Positions 36,825 through 48,267 of a stretch of DNA of 64,000 bases are shown here, one piece after another. Below the pieces are notes generated by a model. That model saw only the letters and a program-made list of their open reading frames with translations, was not told the origin of the DNA and did no database searches. This DNA is from Amaranthus tricolor (Eukaryota; Streptophyta; Magnoliopsida; Caryophyllales; Amaranthaceae): assembly GCF_026212465.1 (NCBI RefSeq), contig NC_080059.1:7389811-7453810 (forward strand), in the 5' to 3' direction. A program made the position numbers and the translations under genes. The stretch's first letter is position 1, and every line of letters starts with the position of its first letter.

Positions 36825-37608
36825 GTTATGAAAGACGGTTTCTCCGAGAAACGTATTAGATATATAGGTTAAATAGTCCAATTAATATAAATTAAAGAGA
36901 AAATAAAAATATGAGTTTTTTCACGAGAGTAGCTGAAATACAAATTTTTCAATGAGTTCGTAACATCTATTTGATTTTTTGCCCATCTCATAAAAATGTC
37001 TATTTTAAGGATTAAATTCTAACGCTGAGGCTCAAAGTTTACACTTCAAGTTTTAAAGTAGTCAATTTTGAAACTTAAAATGTACGTCATTCTAAAGGCT
37101 AAAAGTTCATTCTAAGGGCTAAAAGTTCATTCCAAGCTTTAAAATGTTTACACAGTATAACCATCAACCCACCCCATAAAAAATATTTTTATCTACAAAC
37201 TCCAAGCTGTAAAACACTCATTTTAGAACTTAAATTTTCATTCCAAACTTTAAAATAACAACTTCAAAAAAAATTTAAAATATTCTTTTAGTTTTTTTGT
37301 TAAAATTTCCAGAAAAGCCTGTAAACACTTCTACCCTAAAAGGTGATAAGAAACTCAATTTTTTGTGCTCTTGCTACAATTAAACGATTTCTTCACAGAA
37401 TTTAAAGTTGCAAATAAAAACTGCTTACTCAAAATATGTAAGCATGTTATTCCTGATTCAAACTTTTCTCCATTCTATGGAGTGATAAAGAAACACATAC
37501 ATCAAATTGAATCCATCATCATCAATGCTTTGTTTAACAATACATTCAAACTGTAAACTACATTGTCCACTTCATGATGATGGCGTCTTACGAATTTCAT
37601 CGAAAGCT
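36825..37608. other. Spacer between copia element and BADH copy 2
   Basis: Contains a fragment starting tgaaagacggtttctccgag (36829), like the gagac(c/g)gtctc repeats elsewhere. At 37092-37135 is a ~20-bp unit ttctaagggctaaaagttca in tandem. The 3' UTR of BADH copy 2 lies at the right end. Confidence 0.5.
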
Positions 37609-40600
37609 TCAAGGAGACTTGTACCATCCCCACGGTTCATCAGTAGAAATATCCCGAGTCACCTGCTTAATATTCAAGTAATTCTCGATACCCCTGCAGG
37701 ATTATTCCACTATTAACATCAAAGAGGATGAAGAGTTGAAGGGAATATAAGCAAACAACTACTTTCCATATGGAATTTTATACAAAATGCATGAATGTCA
37801 ACAAAGTTACACACGAGCAATTTGAGCTCGGATGGAACAACTAAAATGAATTTATGGTGAATCAAGCTGAACCAATAACATATCTAGTAGTCACCTTAAC
37901 TGAGAGCATTAGCGTTGATACACTTTCTTAGCTCTTCACGTGTTCTTTTAAGGGAAGGGTTCATCTTTCTCTCTAATGCTAGTTGGCTCATTTCTATTAT
38001 CTCTCAATCACTTAATCATAACGCCAAATTTGAGCTCGGATGGAACTTTGAATATCCCAAAATAAGATGTATCTATATTCATACTGCGGCTATTGCAGGA
38101 ACCTATCTTTATGGGGGATAAACTAAGTGCACACATTTCTCCTTGTCCTCTCCTTGGAGGGGCCACGGGTTTGATGTATCCGCTCCACAACCCCCCCCCC
38201 CCCCCTCCTGACCCTACTTGTGCGGAATACTGATTTGATGACTCTGACTCTATATTTAGACTTCAGGAATTCCTAATTTTTCTAACATGAACGAATCCTG
38301 CTTAGATTCCCGATTGAGAGTGTTAAGATGCAAGGGGCTGATATAGTGGTTATTGTAGACGGGAAAAAATCAACAATATCAATATGGACTCACCATTCCC
38401 CAAGTTCACGTCCAAAACCACTACGTTTGGTGCCTCCCCATGGAGCTTGGGTAAAGCAAGGCTGTGAGCAATTAACCCAAACAGCTCCAACTTCTAGAGC
38501 CTGCATCAAAGAAAGACGGGATTCATAAAATTCGCAGAGCAAAATCATTTGACTTGTACCCGGAATACAAGTTGGTTTATTTGACTCGTGTAATGTTCTC
38601 ACCTTCGATATTCTATCACATCTTTCAAGATCTTTAGAAAACACAGCAGCAGCTAAACCATACCTGGGAATTGCAGAAAACTATCAACATAAGAAAGAAT
38701 TGAACACAAGAAAGAGTCTTTTCACCATATTAAAGTTTCTTCAAGGAAACGGGATTTATTATCGACAAACTTACTCTGTATCATTGGCCAAATCTATGGC
38801 TTCATCTTCGGAACTAAATGTTTTAACACACAAGACCGGACCAAAAACTTCCTCCCTCCAAATTTGCATGGATGTGGAGATATCAGTTATAATGGTTGGC
38901 TGAATGTAATAACCTTTCTTCAAATGCTACGATAGTCGAATGAAAAGAATTAGGCCTCATTTCGTATCAGCAGTTAGCATTTGTCTCAAGGCACATAGCT
39001 GGTAACACTAGCAGTTTTTCGTTTGTAAATTGGATGCGAAAGTTTGACAATAACATAGCATTAACATATTCTCCAAAAATAGGCATGTCAATGTGATAAG
39101 TTAGCAGCTTTTTATACTTATCAAATATCAAATACTCCCTTTATCCCTCTCAATTCACCGCATTTTATATTTTGGACTGTCCCACTCATTTTGCGTTATT
39201 TTCTTATTTGAAAATAGACCCTACAACTTTCTTTTCATCTCATCTATACATTTCAACTCTCTTTTATTATCATTATTCATCCACCCAATTCAATCTGTCT
39301 CTTCATTTTATATCAAATTCTCATCGTTCTCTTAAGAACGTCTCATTTGCACAATGATGCAAATTCACTGAGACGACGGAGTAGTAGTTATTTTACAATT
39401 TAAAACTCAATATCAAAAATGAGCATGCCAGTACGAATAGCATTTGGAAGACTAGGCCAACATACTTGAATATGTTCTCGTTAAACACAAATTAGCACAT
39501 CAATTGGGTAAACATGTCCAGTGACACCGCATAAGCTAAAGGGGTGTTAAGCAAAATAGTTTATTTGAGAATTTTAGCTTATTTTAATACAAATAAATGG
39601 TTGGCTGGTTAAACCATCTAATGCTAATGTTTGGTAAATTAGCTGGTTGAAAAAACTTATTGTTATGAATAAGCTATTTATGAACAAGTTGCTTATAACA
39701 GCAGTTTTATAATTAGCTAGTCAAACCAATTAATAAAATCAGCTGGTCAAATCAGCTGGTCAAATCAGCCACTATAATTATCTAACAACTATCAGCGGTT
39801 TTCCAAACACCCAAAAAAAAGTCGCCATAAGTGGTTTACCATAAAATTTTAAATTGACATAAGACTCTATTAATTTAATACAACCAGTATACTGTATAAA
39901 TAAAGATGAAAAAAAAGAGCACTGCTTTACCTCAGGACGGGAACCTCCATACAAAATAGTTGCCCCTTCACTCTTTGCATTTGATATGTACTTCATAATT
40001 TTATCGTACTGAAGCAAAGGACTAAATATTAGATTGGTCTGCTGCTCCTAACGGTAAAAGGTTAAAATTAAAAAAGATTTCAATATACCTGTCCCTTACT
40101 AATAACAGGACCAAGCCGACATCCTTCTTCAAATGGATCAGAAATTTTTATTTTTTCGCTCCATTTGACAAGCTTGTCAATAAATTCAGCTGCAATACTT
40201 TCCTGATAAATAATTTTTGAGAAGAAACATTTAGAAAATAAAAAATAGCATATATTACTCCCAAAAAAAATTTAGTCATTGAAATTGTCGTGGGATTTTC
40301 TGGAAAATGGATTCTCACGTGCACAAGAAGTCGAGAGGTTGCACTGCATATTTGACCATTTGTCCAAAAACAGCCAAAGATGGTCCATTCAGCAGCTGCA
40401 CAACAACAGATTTCAACATGTCACAAGATGTAACGAAATCGAAAGGAATGCAGCTGAAATTTTGTTTAACAAGATAGCAGAAATAAGAACCGAACCCATG
40501 TATGATCCGAGATCAACTAACCCGTGTCAAGATTAACATCGTCGAACACAATAATAGGACTTTTGCCTCCAAGTTCCAGCGTAACCGGCTGCAATCAAGA

Positions 40601-43592
40601 TAATTTCCCAAATGATGTCACCCAAACCAAATAAGAGTGATGGATTTTCTCGGAAGTAAATTTGCATTGTGACTCACCCGGACCAATTGGGCAGCAGAAG
40701 CCATAATTTTGCTTCCAGTGGCACTACTTCCAGTAAATGCAATCTGCGTAATTAGACAGACGGTCACGTACAGAACAATATGCATCACGGAAAATATAGA
40801 ATTCAAGCAGCGAGATAAAACCTTGTCAACATCGGGATGAGATACTAATGGCGCACCCACATCTGGACCCAATCCTGTCAAAATATTCAACACACCTGGA
40901 GGAAGACCGACTTCGTTGCAAACTTCACCGAATTCTAGGCAGGTCCTGAAACCAAACAAAACAGGGTTTTTAGGTGATACAAGTGTGGACAGTAACACAG
41001 AAGCAGTTAAGGATTAAAGAAGCCACGGTGGGAGACATACACAGATGCCAATTCTGATGGCTTAAGTACAGCGGTACACCCAGCAGCAAGAGCTGGAGCA
41101 ATTTTCCATGTAGCCATTAAAAGTGGGTAATTCCTTCAAAATAGAAATAATTGAAATAAGATAATCAGTCACAAGAAGCATTACACATGGTCTATGTTAC
41201 TGAAACTCGTGATAAATGCTTCACAAATTGACTCCACTTTACGTCATATTGATTCTAAACCAACCACATTCTAATAGTGACTAAACTGAAGCTACATAAA
41301 CTGATAAATTTGTTAACGGGCTTGTACACAATAAGACTCGCATAAGAGGAGAGTTGGCTGCACATAAACCCGATGAGGTTCCATCCCAAAAACCAACTGG
41401 TAATCGGAGGAGTAGCTCATCAAGCTTATCATTACACGTAGGTTTGCAGGCCCGTGTCCACACAAGTGGGCCCATGGTGTGATTATGTGACGAATTGTCA
41501 CGGCCTAACAGTAACATCCTTTCTATAACAAGACAAAGATTTATTGTGAAACATAATACTACTATATTCCATTATTCATTCCAAAAAATAAATCTCCTTT
41601 CTTTTTGGATTTCCTTGCGTGTTTTATTTATTGAGGGGAGGGGAATGGAAAGTCTTATGGTAGAAGGAATAACCATGGGGTAATTAGTCCAACAACACCA
41701 ATTGGTTCCCTAAGAACATGACATTTGAATCTGTCCATAGGAAGGGCGACTGGATATTTTTGCTTAGCATCCAAAGCTTCTGCTTGACCCGCAAAATACT
41801 CAAAACACGAAGCAACATCATCCTAAAACATGAAATCAAAGAATGAAATTCAGAAGCAATCTATACAGAATAAAAGAAACAAATAACAGAAGATTCAAAC
41901 TGCAAGCTTACAATGTCCAACACAGCTTCATCCATGGGTTTCCCAGAATCAATGGTTTCAAGTTTAACAAAATGATCCTTTCTTTCTGTTATCTACAATG
42001 CAAAAATAAGAATCAGCTATACATTTAGATAAAGCATCATAAATTCATAACCATACCCGACCCTTCTCTCATGAATTCATTTCAGTTAATATCACATTTC
42101 AGTTTCTAGCAAGATCATTTTACCCAAAAACGATGACAAGAAGTCACACTGTGGTTCGTCTTTAAGTTCAAGAAACCAAACATATGGATCTGTCTGACTT
42201 CTCTACAAATCAAATAACCACATCAAAATTTCTATACACATTAAGTCAAAATCTCTAAATTCAAACAATTCAGGAGCTATTCTTGTGAGAGACTGTCTCT
42301 CGAAGAGCCGATTTCAAAACAAGGAGTTTATATGCTAATAATTTGTGTTATCTTGGTTATTCAAAAAACATATTGAATGCGCATCACCCTGAAACCATTT
42401 CATACAAGAATTTGTGAACCATACTTCACACATGTGCTGAATAGTCCAACTAATACAACTACTAGCGTATGGGCTCTTTATTTTGAGATCGTTTCACCAA
42501 AAAACAGTCTCTCACAGGAGTAACTCAACAGTTCACCTATATGCCTATATCCATCGAACAACACATCCTCAAAAATCAAACAATGAATTAAGGGAATAAA
42601 CTTCATACTTTAGCAGCAATAGCGCGCAAGTATTTAGCACGGTGAGCTCCAGATGTAGCAGCCCAATCTCTGCCCTTATTCCTCTTCAGTGCTCTTCTAG
42701 CTGCACTAACTGCAATCTCCACATCCTCAGCAGTGGCATTTGGAATATCACCTATAAACACAATTTGATAAATACCCAGATCATCAAATTTTTTCTTCAG
42801 CCAAACTAGTTTAGTTAAAAAATGATAGTTTTCAATAAAAATCTAACACATCTTGTCAAATTAAGCTGGATTTATTGTGAATATATCAGAAAACACGAGG
42901 TGCACGCACAATCTTCATAAGCCTAAGGATATAAACCATCCCAAAACCATATGGAAATGGAAAAGGACTCCAATAACTTATAAAGTATGCACAAATCTTC
43001 AATTTGTGGAAGTAGGATCAATTGTCCCAACACATCCATTTGGAAAAACACACACTGAAGCAATAAACTTGTTTTATTCCGTGCAAAAAACACAATTTGG
43101 TAAAAACCCTGATCATCAACATAATCTTACAATCAAAAAGCATCTTAAGTTGGCTAAACAATGATCTTAATCTATACAGACAACACATCTATTGAGAAAA
43201 ACACACACTAAATCAATACAATTTCATTATTGAATCTTTACTTTGAGCAAAAAAAACACCATTCTGATAAACACCCAGATCATCAACTTCAATCATTCCA
43301 TCAAAAAACATCAGAATTTAATAATACAATGAAGCCTTTTCAATCAAAAACCATAAACCCATTTGGCAATATCCACAACAAAACTTAAATTCAGTTCATA
43401 AAGTGGGAAAACACTTTCTTTTTTTTTGGAATAAGAAATGTAATTGAACTAAAAAAAAAAAAAGAAAAATTAATTAAACTAACCGATGATTTCCTCAGTA
43501 GAAGGGTTGATAATAGGGATACGGTTCTTTTTGATGGGTTCTCTCCATTCTCCATCAATAAACAACTGACGAGAAGGGATTGGGATTGACAT
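37609..43592 (-). CDS. BADH: BADH copy 2: betaine aldehyde dehydrogenase, glycine-betaine type (no -SKL)
   Basis: Exons (5'>3'): 43592-43484, 42751-42609, 41992-41912, 41822-41674, 41133-41041, 40945-40822, 40743-40678, 40588-40522, 40395-40319, 40202-40089, 40008-39931, 38926-38775, 38663-38603, 38500-38394, 37693-37609; 1506 nt, 501 aa. NAD-dependent oxidation of betaine aldehyde to glycine betaine, the second step after choline monooxygenase. General-base Glu260 and catalytic Cys294 are present. Residue 444 (spinach 441) is Ala (GCT, 38483-38485), the residue that permits betaine aldehyde binding. The protein ends WGWYKSP as in spinach chloroplast BADH, with no PTS1. The N-terminus [11 protein letters not shown] shows no ordinary transit peptide, as in other chenopod BADHs. 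Plastid or cytosolic location is inferred. A likely ABRE lies ~145 bp upstream. Confidence 0.95.
38145..38255. repeat. Dispersed repeat in BADH copy 2 intron 14, with poly-C run
   Basis: Shares cctctccttggaggggccac and tgatgactctgactcta with 19735-19880. A run of about 15 C lies near 38192-38206. Confidence 0.5.
39135..39381. mobile_element. Stowaway-type MITE in BADH copy 2 intron 11
   Basis: TA-flanked (39133-39134, 39382-39383). Left end ctccctttatccctctcaat; inverse of right end ctccgtcgtctcagtgaatt. 247 bp, AT-rich, non-coding. Confidence 0.65.
39548..39812. mobile_element. hAT-like MITE in BADH copy 2 intron 11
   Basis: Begins near ggggtgttaagcaaaat and ends near ttttccaaacaccc, inverse-related ends, with repeated agctggt and tcaaatcagctgg words inside. 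Edges approximate. Confidence 0.4.
41311..41510 (-). mobile_element. Short solo LTR (TRIM-like) in BADH copy 2 intron 4
   Basis: A 200-bp block starting TGTTAACGGG and ending CGGCCTAACA, with TGTTA/TAACA ends and a GC content above the surroundings. No matching TSD was found, so this is a class guess. Part of a similar sequence recurs around 54850-55075. Confidence 0.45.
42274..42526. mobile_element. MITE in BADH copy 2 intron 2 (gagagactgt ends)
   Basis: Left end gagctattcttgtgagagac and inverse of right end gagttactcctgtgagagac; 253 bp. Fragments with gagaccgtctc-like words at 36829, 56460 and 58600 look related. Confidence 0.6.
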
Positions 43593-43735
43593 TTCTGCAA
43601 CAATTCAAGAAATTCAGTTGAAGGAAACTTAATTATAGAAAAAAAAAAAAAAAAAGGAGGAGAGATAATGAGTGACAAGTGAGTGAGAGTTGTTTGTATT
43701 ATTGAAGTTGAAAGATGACGAAATAGGAATAACAC

Positions 43736-43743
43736 TACGTGGC
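43736..43743. promoter_or_regulatory. Candidate ABRE upstream of BADH copy 2
   Basis: TACGTGGC matches the ABA-response element PyACGTGGC exactly, 144-151 bp upstream of the ATG. It would fit the known induction of chenopod BADH by salt and drought; function here is inferred. Confidence 0.5.
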
Positions 43744-43907
43744 TAACCGTGGCGGTATAACAATGGAGTACTTCCATTGATGTCGCTTTCTTATGTTGCG
43801 TTTGGTAAGAACGATCCAAATTACATTTCTCTCTCTTTTGTTTCCGATGTCTCCTCCACTAATTTCCCCAAAAGAAACTCTGAACCAACAAGAAATTAAA
43901 ATGAAAG

Positions 43908-44105
43908 TAAGAGGTAGGGAGAATATAATAAGGAGAAATATTAGTATAAGAGATAAATTTATATCTGTTTTTATCTTTCTACTACTTCTCGTATATTTAC
44001 ATTACAATACCATGTAGGTATTTATAGAAAAGGATGGGTGAAAGGTTACAAATGTAGCACTATTCATGAATGACAATGCATTCACTTGTATTGTCAATCA
44101 CAACA
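43908..44105 (-). repeat. 3' LTR, oriented toward BADH copy 2
   Basis: Begins taagaggtaggg (TGT lost) and ends caatcacaaca. Differs from the other LTR by a 3-bp insertion (aataataagg for aataagg) and isolated substitutions. Contains a minus-strand TATAAATA at 44019-44026. Confidence 0.9.
44019..44026 (-). promoter_or_regulatory. LTR TATA box pointing at BADH copy 2
   Basis: TATAAATA on the minus strand inside the 3' LTR, about 430 bp upstream of the BADH copy 2 ATG. Confidence 0.45.
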
Positions 44106-44267
44106 CGCCCCCGTGAATGCATTCTAATTATGTAAAAAAAAGTAAAATATTATTACAATATTTTATTTAATACTGCCTCGTTAAAAACCTTGTCAGGAAA
44201 AACCCAATGGGATAAAAACCTGAACGAAGGGAAAAAGAGTGCAGTGAGAATGATTCTCCCCCTAAGT

Positions 44268-45892
44268 TCAACAGATATCTCGTAGATGACGCATTCCAAT
44301 TTTATATACAAGTTGCTCGAATCTCTTTGATGGAAGGGACTTTGTGAATAGATCTGCAAGATTTTCACTTGATTGAATTTGTTTCACCTTTACTATTTTA
44401 TACTTCTGGAGGTCATGTGCAAAGAAAAGTTTTGGTGCTATGTGTTTGGTTTTATCCCCTTTTATGAAGCCTCCACTAACTTGTTCAATACACCCGGTAT
44501 TATCTTCAAAGATTACAGTTGGAGAATTTATTATCGAGTTTATCCCACATTCTTCTTGAATGTGACCAATTACTGACCTTAACCAAACGCATTCTCTACT
44601 TGTTTCATAAAGGGTGATTAATTCTGCGTGGTTTGATGATGTAGCTGTCAGTGTTTGTTTCGTGGATCTCCAAGATATTGCGGTACCTCCATATGTGAAT
44701 ACATATCCATTTTGTGATTTAGCCTTATGGGGATCTGATAAGTATCCAGCATCTGCATATCCAACAAGTGTAGCATCTTGCTTTGATCTATAAAATAGTC
44801 CAAGATCTTTAGTTCCTCGAAGGTAGCGCAACAAATGTTTTATTCTGCTCCAATGTCTATTTGTTGGTGAATTACTATATCTAGCTAATAAATTAACAGC
44901 GAAAGCAATATCAGGTCTTGTATTATTAGCTAGATACATCAGAGCTCCAATTGCGCTTAAATATGGCACTTCAGGGCCAAGAATCTCCTCGTCTTCTTCA
45001 CAAGGTCGAAATGGATCATCCTTTTGTTTTAATGATCGCACTATCATTGGGGAGCTCAGCGGATGAGCTTTGTCCATATGAAATCTTTTTAGCACCTTTT
45101 CTGTATAGTTGGATTGGTGCACAAAGATTCCACCCCTTAAGTGCTCCATTTGTAACCCAAGACAAAACTTTGTTTTCCCAAGATCTTTCATTTCAAATTC
45201 TTTCATCAAATATTTTGCAGTTTGTTCAAGCTCTTTGGGAGTTCCAATGATATTTAAATCATCAACATAAACTGCAATTATAGAAAAACCTGATTGAGTT
45301 CGTTTAATAAATACACAAGGACTGATTTGATCATTTTTGAATCCTTCTTTCAGGAGATATTCACTAAGACGGTTATACCACATTCTTCCAGATTGTTTTA
45401 GTCCATAAAGTGACCTTTTCAGCTTTATGGAAAACATTTCTCGTGACTGGTGGTTTTCTGGCAACTTAAGTCATTCAGGGACTTTCATATAAATGTCTGT
45501 ATCAAGTGAACCATATAAATATGCGGTCACACATCCATAAGTCGCATTTGCAAACTGTTTAAGACAGTTAGACTTATCAAAAATCTTAGTGTAGTCGCAT
45601 CTACTACTGGAGAATATGTTTCTTCATAATCAATCCCTGGTCTTTGGGGAAAACCTTGCGCTACAAGTCGTGCCTTATATCTAACCACTTCATCCTTTTC
45701 ATTTCTTTTTCTTACAAACACCCATTTATAGCCAACCGGTTTTATACCATTTGGTGTTTGGGTAATTTGTCCAAAAACTTCTCGTTTCTCAAGTGACTTT
45801 AATTCTGCTTGAATAGCATCTTTCCATTTTGGCCAATCATTTCTACGCCGACATTTAATTCTGCTTGAATAGCATCTTTCCATTTTGGCCAA
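44268..45892 (-). pseudogene. Copia reverse transcriptase-RNase H of the gag-less element
   Basis: 45527-45892 is the RT N-terminus (GYKWVFVRKRNEKDE, RYKARLVAQG). After a break at 45465-45526, 44268-45464 (398 codons) holds SLYGLKQSGRMWYNRL, the YVDD motif, KFCLGLQ, and RNase H with TSSNHAELITLYE and LADLFTKSLP. The break disables it. Confidence 0.9.
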
Positions 45893-45909
45893 TCATTTCT
45901 ACGCCGACA
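45798..45909. repeat. 56-bp perfect tandem duplication inside the copia pol
   Basis: 45798-45853 and 45854-45909 are identical as read (tttaattctgcttgaatagc to ctacgccgaca). Fifty-six is not a multiple of three, so the integrase-RT junction is frame-shifted. Confidence 0.9.
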
Positions 45910-47235
45910 TTCTTGTATCATTCTTGGTTCTATATCATTTTCATCAAGTGTTATTTCGGTGGCGATTGAATGAGCAAGTGCATCATTAACAATAACATTC
46001 TTTCGATTTATTTGCCTTTTAGCTGAAATGTAATTAATCGAAATTTCATTGTTATCTTTGATGTTATTATTTTCTTCTTCTATGAGATTTTCATCCTCAT
46101 CTCCAAAACTTGTTTCTTTATGATTCATTGAAGAAGTAATATTTATAACATTTGCCATTTCATTCAACCTTTTGGATTTTCTTTGTTTCAAATCCTTTGA
46201 ACCAAGTGGTCTTCCACGCTTCCGGCGTGCAATAGATTCATTTTCAGTGGCTTTGTTATCAATGGGAATTTCAATTCGTGCCGGAACATTTGCCGCAGGA
46301 ATATATGATTTTGTTACTTGCTTTGTTTCTACAAATGCATCAGGTAATCTGTTTGCAATATATTGATTATGGACAATTTTTCTAACTTCTTGTTCAGAAG
46401 CATTCGTTTTTGGATCATATATTTTCAAATGCATTGCATTCCATGTGAGATCTATTTCCTTCTTATTTGGGTCCACTTTCTCTCCCCCTAAGGATGGGAA
46501 TATTGTCTCATTAAAATGACAATCCGCAAATCTAGCATTAAATAAATCACCACTCATTGGTTCTAAATATTTGATAATTGATGGGCATTCAAATCCAACA
46601 TAAATTCCCATCCTTCTTTGCGGACCCATTTTTGTGCGTTGGGGTGGTGCAATAGGGACATATACTGCACATCCAAATATTTTCAGGTGTGATATATTTG
46701 GTTCTTGACCATGCACTAATTGTTGTGGTGAATATTTATGATAAGCGCTTGGTCTTAATCTTATCAATGACGATGCATGTATTATTGCATGGCCCCACGC
46801 AGATGATGGCAATTTTGACCTCATTAATAATGGTCTTGCTATTAATTGGAGTCTTTTAATTAATGATTCAGCCAGACCATTTTGAGTATGAACATGAGCT
46901 ACTGGATGTTCTACGTCAATTCCAATTGACGTACAATAATCATTAAAAGTTTGAGATGTAAATTCTCCGGCATTGTCAAGCCTTATTCGTTTAATCGTAT
47001 AATCTGAAAATTGTTTTCTCAATCGAATGATTTGAGCAAGTAATTTCGCAAATGCCACATTTCTAGATTGTAGGAGACTTACATGTGACCATCGTGTTGA
47101 GGCATCAATCAACACCATAAAATATCTAAATGGTCCAGAAGCAGGATTAATTGGCCCACATATATCTCCATGAATTCTTTCCAGAAATTTAGGAGTTTCA
47201 GTAGCAACTTTATTTAAAGATGGTCTAATTATCAA
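45799..47235 (-). pseudogene. Copia integrase of the gag-less element
   Basis: 478 codons open. Integrase core with ERIHGDICGPI, YFMVLIDASTRW, LDNAGEF and HVHTQNGLAESLIKR, then a Lys/Arg-rich linker with a KRKRGRPLGSKD-like word. The frame runs into the 56-bp duplication. Confidence 0.9.
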
Positions 47236-47828
47236 TTTGCCTTGTGAGCATGCACAACATGATAATTCATTTGGTTGGGAATTCTTATTTTCTTCATTGG
47301 ATGCCCAATTGAATTTTCAATAATTTTTCGCATCATTCCCACACCAGGATGACCCAATCGGTCATGCCATAAATTTATCATTTCTTTATTATCTAACTTC
47401 TGGTTAGATACCATGTTTATCTCAACCGGTTTTATATTAATGCGATATAATCCCGATGAGTATGCTGGTAATTTTTCATGAATGCTTTTCTTGCCGCATT
47501 TTTCAGATGTGATGCATAAATATTCAGTATGATTTTCGGTCATTGTTTCTAAATGATAACCATTTTGGCGTACATCTTTGAAACTTATGAGATTTCGTCG
47601 AGATTTACTCGAATATAAAGCATCATTAATTACTAGCTTTGTCCCATTAGGAAGTATTATTTGAGCTTTTCCATATCCTTCTATTAGTGTAGTAGTTCCA
47701 GAGATTGTGGTGACATCTGCTTTCACCATCTTCAACTCAGAAAAATATTCTTTGTGCTTTAGGATAGTGTGAGTTGTTCCACTATCTAGGAGGCATTGAT
47801 ATTTGACTCCATTTTCAAACTGATCCAT
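47232..47828 (-). pseudogene. Copia protease and pre-integrase domain
   Basis: 198 codons. Starts MDQFENGVKYQCLLDSGTT, with an intact protease DSG active site, and reaches the pre-integrase LWHDRLGHPGVGMM. It begins only 41 bp from the 5' LTR; the usual ~300-codon gag is missing. Confidence 0.85.
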
Positions 47829-47868
47829 ATCTTCTTGATTATTAAGGGTAGAGCTGGTGCTGATAACG

Positions 47869-48066
47869 TGTTAAGAGGTAGGGAGAATATAAGGAGAAAT
47901 ATTAGTATAAGAGATAAATTTATATCTGTTTTTATCTTTCTACTACTTCTCGTATATTTACATTACAATACCATGTAGTTATTTATAGAAAAGGATGGGT
48001 GAAAGGTTACAAATGTAGCACTATTCATGAATGACAATGCATTCACTTGTATTGTCAATCACAACA
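47869..48066 (-). repeat. 5' LTR of the gag-less copia element
   Basis: TGTTAAGAGGTAGGG to CAATCACAACA on +, flanked by TSD gaaag at 48067. Confidence 0.9.
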
Positions 48067-48267
48067 GAAAGCCAATAGACGAGAAAAAAATGTACATTCT
48101 CCCATTTCAAAATACTTAGCATTTATTATTATTTTTTTTGTTATTTTACAATACTTAAACTCAATAATTTACTATTTTATCCATATTTTATTTTTATTTA
48201 TCATATTATTACTTTTTAAATACTATTTAAAGGAGTAAAATAGACAAAAAAAATTAAAAATGATTTT

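Larger units (their letters stand above)
43903..48071 (-). mobile_element. Ty1/copia retrotransposon upstream of BADH copy 2, gag-less
   Basis: Direct 5-bp TSD gaaag at 43903-43907 and 48067-48071. LTRs 43908-44105 and 47869-48066, both about 198 bp and nearly identical. The 5' LTR on the minus strand is followed within 40 bp by protease, so gag is absent. Protease, integrase, RT and RNase H follow in order. The left LTR has lost three terminal bases (TGT). Close LTR similarity suggests a fairly recent insertion. Confidence 0.92.

Noticed and set aside
8388..43592. Metabolic gene cluster (E2F, GMPPA, BADH pair)
   Set aside because: No shared pathway or common strand arrangement; only the BADH pair is related, by tandem duplication.
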